Position numbers and translations under genes: made by a program
Shown: positions 60,717-64,000 of the stretch, one piece after another
Numbering within the stretch: position 1 is the first letter of the stretch
How the letters are laid out: each line of letters begins with the position of its first letter
DNA from: CAIXMG01 sp964628065
GTDB taxonomy: Bacteria; Patescibacteriota; Minisyncoccia; Phycocordibacterales; UBA1006
DNA: 64,000 nucleotides
NCBI GenBank assembly: GCA_964628065.1
Contig: CAZVLM010000001.1
Span: forward strand, 1 to 64,000
Direction: 5' to 3'
Notes under the pieces: generated by a model
Told to the model about the DNA's origin: nothing
The model's database searches: none
What the model saw: the letters and a program-made list of their open reading frames with translations, nothing else

Positions 60717-62648
60717 TTAGTAAGCTCCCTGTGGCTGTGTTTTGAACGCGTTAGAGTTCAATCCAGCTGTGTATGTGTTCCATGATCCTGTGTATGCTGT
60801 TGCATCAGATGCAGACCAGTTAACGTTGATCAATGTAGCTCGAGTAGTGATAGCACTTGCTGGCTGGTATGTAACTACCAACTGGAAGTTCTTTGTCTGT
60901 CCTACTGGAACCTGGAAGTTTCCATTAGCTGTTGTAATTGTGTCGTTTCCTGTGTAGTAAACAGTTCCTGATCCTGCTGCTGCACATGCTGTTGTAGCAT
61001 CGATGCAGAACTGGATAGCCTGAGCTGCTGAAGCTGTTGTAGCAGCTGCTGCAACTGTAGGAACGTATGCTGTAGATCCGAACGCAGTTACTGAGAATGG
61101 AATTGTGTATGTAACGAATGTATGTGTGTTAGCTCCTCCTGGATTACCTACGTTTGTTGTAGCCATTCCTGTAGAAGAAACACTAATACCATTTACGTAT
61201 ACATATACCTTGCTTCCTGTTGTAGAACCAGTCAAGTATGTAGATCCTGAAAGCACGTTGCTTCCTGAATCGTAAGCCTGGATGTTAGAAACATCTCCTG
61301 AGGCAACACTTACCTGAGCGTATTCACCTGCTGGGAAGTTTGCAGATCCTACAGTGTTGAAGTCACCCTTGATTGTAAGAGTTGTTGTTGTTCCTGTAGC
61401 AACATTCAAGTTCAAGTTCTGGAACGTAATTGTCTGAGAACCGTATCCTGAAGCTACTGCCTGAGAATCAAGCTGTACTCCTGATGCGTCGTACAATCGA
61501 AGTGTGTTTACAACAGCACTTGGAACTGTAGCTGAAGCACCAACTGTCAATGTTACAGGAAGTCGTCGAACGTTAATTGTAGATCCCTGTGCATTTAGGT
61601 CAATCTTAGCCAACTGTACTCCGTTTGTATTAGCTGATGCGCTACCAGAAACTACTGAGTCGTTAGAATCAGAAAGGTTCTTTGTAACTGTCAACTTGAT
61701 GCTCTGAGCTGAAGCTGCAGAAGCAAAACTGAAGTATGTGTTAGAAGATGAGTAAGTTGTTCCAGACAATGGAACGTTTCCGAAGATGTTAGAAGGTGTG
61801 TATGTAAACACTCCTGTTGCATCTGAGTATCGGATAGATGTTACATCAAGTCCCCAAACATCTCCAGACATGTTGTTAGAATCGATTACAGGAAGTGCTG
61901 TAACTGAGATAACAATGTTGTTTGTAGAGTTAGCAGTAAGCTGAGCTCCTGAAACTGGAACGTATGCAGAGTAAACTGAGTTGTACTGTGCGAACTGTCC
62001 AGCGTCAAGTGATCCAACCTTTACTCCGTTTAGCCAAACTCCAACGTTTGAAGCGTACTTTGTGAACTGGTAATCAGTTCCTGATCCAAAGTTGTAGAAT
62101 GAAAGGTTCAACCCTGTAAGCTGAGCTGCTCCACCTGCACCTGTAACCATTCGAATGTTAGCAATTGGTTTGTCAACCTGACCAACACCTACTGATGTGT
62201 TCAAGTTTCCAGAAACTGCTGAAACATTGTTAATGCTCAAAGGAGCTGATGAATTGTTTGTTGGAACTCCAGATGGAGACAATGTGCAGTTAGATGCAAG
62301 TGTCATTCCATTTGGACATAGACCTGCTGAAGGTGTTGTTGGAACTGCAGGTGTACCACAGTTGTTCAATGCTACCTTAGTCATGTTTCCTACTAGTCCA
62401 TCAGCTGGCAATCCCTTTAGGGTCTGGAAAGCCTTAGCTGCTGCAACTGACATAGAACCGAAGTTCCCGTCAACTACTAGATTTGCACCGTTGCAAGCGT
62501 TCAAAGCTGCCTGAACATTTCGTGCGTATGGTCCCATTGATCCCTTCTTGATCGTTGTCGATCCGAAATCAAATGTTGCTGCTGAAGCTGAAACTGTAAC
62601 CGCCATAGCGATTGCAAATGCAGCGACTGCGATAAATTTCTTAATCAT
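60717..62648 (-). CDS. Large secreted protein with peptidoglycan-binding domain (S-layer candidate)
   Basis: 643 residues. Signal peptide KFIAVAAFAIAMAVTVSASA; a PG_binding_1 domain at ~33-95 (KKGSMGPYARNVQAALNAC, VDGNFGSMSVAAAKAFQTLK); then ~500 residues of Ser/Thr/Ala/Gly-rich beta-type sequence with few charges. Codon choice looks strongly biased and repetitive, as in highly expressed genes. The design (wall-binding module plus long low-charge body) fits a surface-layer or similar abundant envelope protein. The leader of ~100 nt has GATTCAAC/GTTGAATC and TTAAAATTAATTTTAA hairpins and an AAGGAAGG purine run. Confidence 0.75.
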   Translation of the reverse strand: MIKKFIAVAAFAIAMAVTVSASAATFDFGSTTIKKGSMGPYARNVQAALNACNGANLVVDGNFGSMSVAAAKAFQTLKGLPADGLVGNMTKVALNNCGTPAVPTTPSAGLCPNGMTLASNCTLSPSGVPTNNSSAPLSINNVSAVSGNLNTSVGVGQVDKPIANIRMVTGAGGAAQLTGLNLSFYNFGSGTDYQFTKYASNVGVWLNGVKVGSLDAGQFAQYNSVYSAYVPVSGAQLTANSTNNIVISVTALPVIDSNNMSGDVWGLDVTSIRYSDATGVFTYTPSNIFGNVPLSGTTYSSSNTYFSFASAASAQSIKLTVTKNLSDSNDSVVSGSASANTNGVQLAKIDLNAQGSTINVRRLPVTLTVGASATVPSAVVNTLRLYDASGVQLDSQAVASGYGSQTITFQNLNLNVATGTTTTLTIKGDFNTVGSANFPAGEYAQVSVASGDVSNIQAYDSGSNVLSGSTYLTGSTTGSKVYVYVNGISVSSTGMATTNVGNPGGANTHTFVTYTIPFSVTAFGSTAYVPTVAAAATTASAAQAIQFCIDATTACAAAGSGTVYYTGNDTITTANGNFQVPVGQTKNFQLVVTYQPASAITTRATLINVNWSASDATAYTGSWNTYTAGLNSNAFKTQPQGAY

Positions 62649-62649
62649 A

Positions 62650-63315
62650 ATTAAAATTAATTTTAATCATCCTTCCTTATTAAGGGGAAAGAAGTCGTAC
62701 ACGATTCAACGTCGACTTATTAGTGTTGAATCATATGTGTACTATTTTATATTTCTATGTTTTGAGACCCACCACTATTATTTGCATAATACTGATCGAT
62801 AACACAGAAACATTGTGAAGTGTATCTAACCCGTCGGTTAGAACACATCACAAGAACACACCCGCCCGCTTCGCGAGGCACCCTCTCTAAAAGAGAGGGT
62901 AGACCATCGAGATTTTTTTCAGGAAGGAACATTCTTGTGATGTGTTCTTTTCTGACGCGAAAAGAAACACCGTTAATAACAAAATAAACAAAAGCTAAAA
63001 AACTTCTAAGTTTCATTTATTTCTATCTATTTTGTTATCAAGGAATTGGTTTCCAACAGATTGAAATCTATCGGAAATCCACAAGCACCGGACCATCATA
63101 CCATAATCGACCATTCCTTTGCAATACCTAGCCATAAAAGGATTTACGCGAGATATTGTCGCAGGAATTGACGCTATGAAATGTGTGGAGTTCGGATAGT
63201 ATATCGTGCCTATAAAAACACGCAACTTACTTGTCTATACCAGATGACGCACAAATGCCCCGCACATTACGGGACATTTGCTAATAACATTCTTTACATT
63301 TATGTCAAGTATCTC
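62650..63315. other. Region without a convincing gene
   Basis: It holds the leader of the surface protein (62650-62760), the half element D inside a 16-bp inverted repeat (62841-62947), and ~300 bp of AT-rich sequence. A minus-strand promoter-like pair (TTGCAA, 18 nt, TATGAT near 63105) has no convincing frame downstream. The frame 62747-63016 begins MKLRSFLAFVYFVINGVSF but runs through element D and is probably not a gene. Confidence 0.5.
62841..62947. repeat. Half palindromic element (copy D) inside a 16-bp inverted repeat
   Basis: GAACACATCACAAGAA (62841-62856) and its exact inverse (62932-62947) enclose one module: CACACCCGCCCGCTTCGCG, the core CCCTCTCTAAAAGAGAGGG (62881-62899) and TAGACCATCGAGATT, which resembles the inner flank of copy C. 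The second module and the central hairpin are absent. Confidence 0.7.
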
Positions 63316-64000
63316 CTAGTTTTTTGAAATCTGATAGGTTGTCCATCTCTTGTTCCCCTCTTTCCTGACCACATTCATTTCAACTAATGTATTCACTTCT
63401 CGTTGGAGGGTCTTATCACTGCAATCGGTCACCATCGACTTGATATCTGCCAACGTACAAACTCCTTTCGATTTAATGACATTTAGAATTTCCTGCTTTC
63501 TATCGAGCTTATCACTTATTTTTAAAGGTGATTTTATGGTGTCTTTTTGAAATGTCGTTTTAATTTTAGATATATCTTTTGATATGTCGTTTTGATGTAA
63601 TAATGTCGTTTTGATGTCGTTTTGATGTCGTTTTGATTGATACCGAGCAACCACTTCATCAAAGGCGGTGTCGCGCATGATATCTCCGGAAATTAATGGT
63701 TGAGACATGGGCACCGATGAAACGATAAATGCTTGTTCTTGCGTGGCTAATTTTGATGCTTCGTCAGAAAATATATCTACCAACTTTGTCAATTCGTTTA
63801 CAATGATATCGGCGTTCATTTGTGATATGTGGTGTGAAATTGATCCGATATGAACCAGTGATATCACTTGATCAAGTCGTATTGAAACACGTGTTAACGA
63901 ACCTCGAGAAACACCCTCTTTTGATGTTAATAACCCATACGCGGTTGTGAGTAACTCCAGCGAATCTTTCCGCAATGACTCTGTAAGGGCTAATGATTTA
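63316..64000 (-). CDS. Winged-helix regulator, N-terminus outside window
   Basis: At least 227 residues; the frame stays open to the right edge (SLALTESLRKDSLELL), so the true start lies beyond it. A helical N-terminal half (LLTTAYGLLTSKEGVSRGSL, VNELTKLVDIFSDEASKL) is followed by a low-complexity linker (HQNDIKTTLLHQNDIS) made by 11-bp DNA repeats, and a C-terminal winged helix (RKQEILNVIKSKGVCTLADI, CSDKTLQREVNTLVEMNVVRKE). Such proteins are common in CPR genomes. DNA-binding role inferred from the C-terminal fold. Confidence 0.65.
   Translation of the reverse strand, partial: KSLALTESLRKDSLELLTTAYGLLTSKEGVSRGSLTRVSIRLDQVISLVHIGSISHHISQMNADIIVNELTKLVDIFSDEASKLATQEQAFIVSSVPMSQPLISGDIMRDTAFDEVVARYQSKRHQNDIKTTLLHQNDISKDISKIKTTFQKDTIKSPLKISDKLDRKQEILNVIKSKGVCTLADIKSMVTDCSDKTLQREVNTLVEMNVVRKEGNKRWTTYQISKN
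63583..63634. repeat. 11-bp tandem repeats within the regulator gene
   Basis: Units of GATGTCGTTTT or close variants at 63602-63612, 63613-63623 and 63624-63634, plus a separated copy at 63583-63593. The unit length is not a multiple of three. Confidence 0.75.

Noticed and set aside
62747..63016. Possible exported 89-residue protein
   Set aside because: The frame passes through palindromic element D and the hairpin arms, has no clear promoter, and the sequence after residue 35 is element-derived.
63013..63225. 70-codon frame upstream of the half element
   Set aside because: No recognisable domain or start context; composition looks non-coding.
63583..63634. CRISPR-like repeats
   Set aside because: The units are 11 bp, adjacent and inside an open frame; there are no spacers and no cas genes.

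Overview
The window looks like a chromosomal segment of a Patescibacteria (CPR) bacterium, most likely Parcubacteria. The reasons are the gene content (split transketolase, pentose-phosphate genes, rod-shape and Sec genes, DUF2090-type aldolase, LemA/HtpX, many small membrane-anchored proteins of unknown function), the compact layout, a 23S rRNA gene carrying a group I intron, and an rRNA unit without 16S. Stops look standard; TGA is used as stop. The taxonomy is inferred from gene style, not from a search.

Layout. 1-179 is the start of gyrB, followed by an FAD-linked oxidase. 2.9-12.1 kb is a central-carbon block: DUF2090-type aldolase, transaldolase, PfkB sugar kinase, transketolase in two genes, a ribulose-phosphate-epimerase-like protein, RpiB and a SemiSWEET sugar transporter. 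A scaffold gap (100 N with a 55-bp duplicated flank) breaks one transketolase gene artificially. 12-27 kb holds a Nudix hydrolase, DEAD-box helicase, GAPDH, a UvrD-type helicase-nuclease, a MutY-type glycosylase, an RRM protein, and the HtpX/LemA group. 27.7-33.8 kb carries SecD/SecF, two undecaprenyl-pyrophosphate phosphatase candidates and RodA. 33.9-37.9 kb is a minus-strand 23S-5S rRNA unit with its own promoter. 38-47.8 kb has secreted and surface proteins (two NHL-repeat paralogues, two Bacteroidetes-like fibre proteins), a mechanosensitive-channel-like protein, an NYN nuclease and rplJ-rplL. 47.9-60.4 kb is a surface-glycan cluster: initiating sugar transferase, flippase, five glycosyltransferases, a methyltransferase and two O-antigen-ligase-type proteins. 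60.7 kb onward has a large secreted protein with a peptidoglycan-binding domain (possible S-layer protein) and a partial helix-turn-helix regulator.

Three themes cut across the genes. (1) A family of composite palindromic elements with a 19-bp core recurs at about 3.8, 21.6, 60.5 and 62.9 kb. Two copies are both 192 bp and differ by compensatory stem changes. One copy lies in frame inside the mutY-type gene, and another supplies the C-terminus of the aldolase. A related inverted structure at 9.5-10.0 kb brackets a decayed DUF559 endonuclease gene. (2) At least 17 genes have a -10 box exactly 6 nt before the start codon, which implies leaderless mRNAs. A second set of isolated single genes, several of them Bacteroidetes-like, has a full -35/-10 promoter and a leader. 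(3) The 23S gene is interrupted at the position equivalent to E. coli U2593 by a 385-nt group I intron, and the pre-rRNA leader and trailer are complementary over long distance. No 16S rRNA, tRNA or CRISPR array was recognised.
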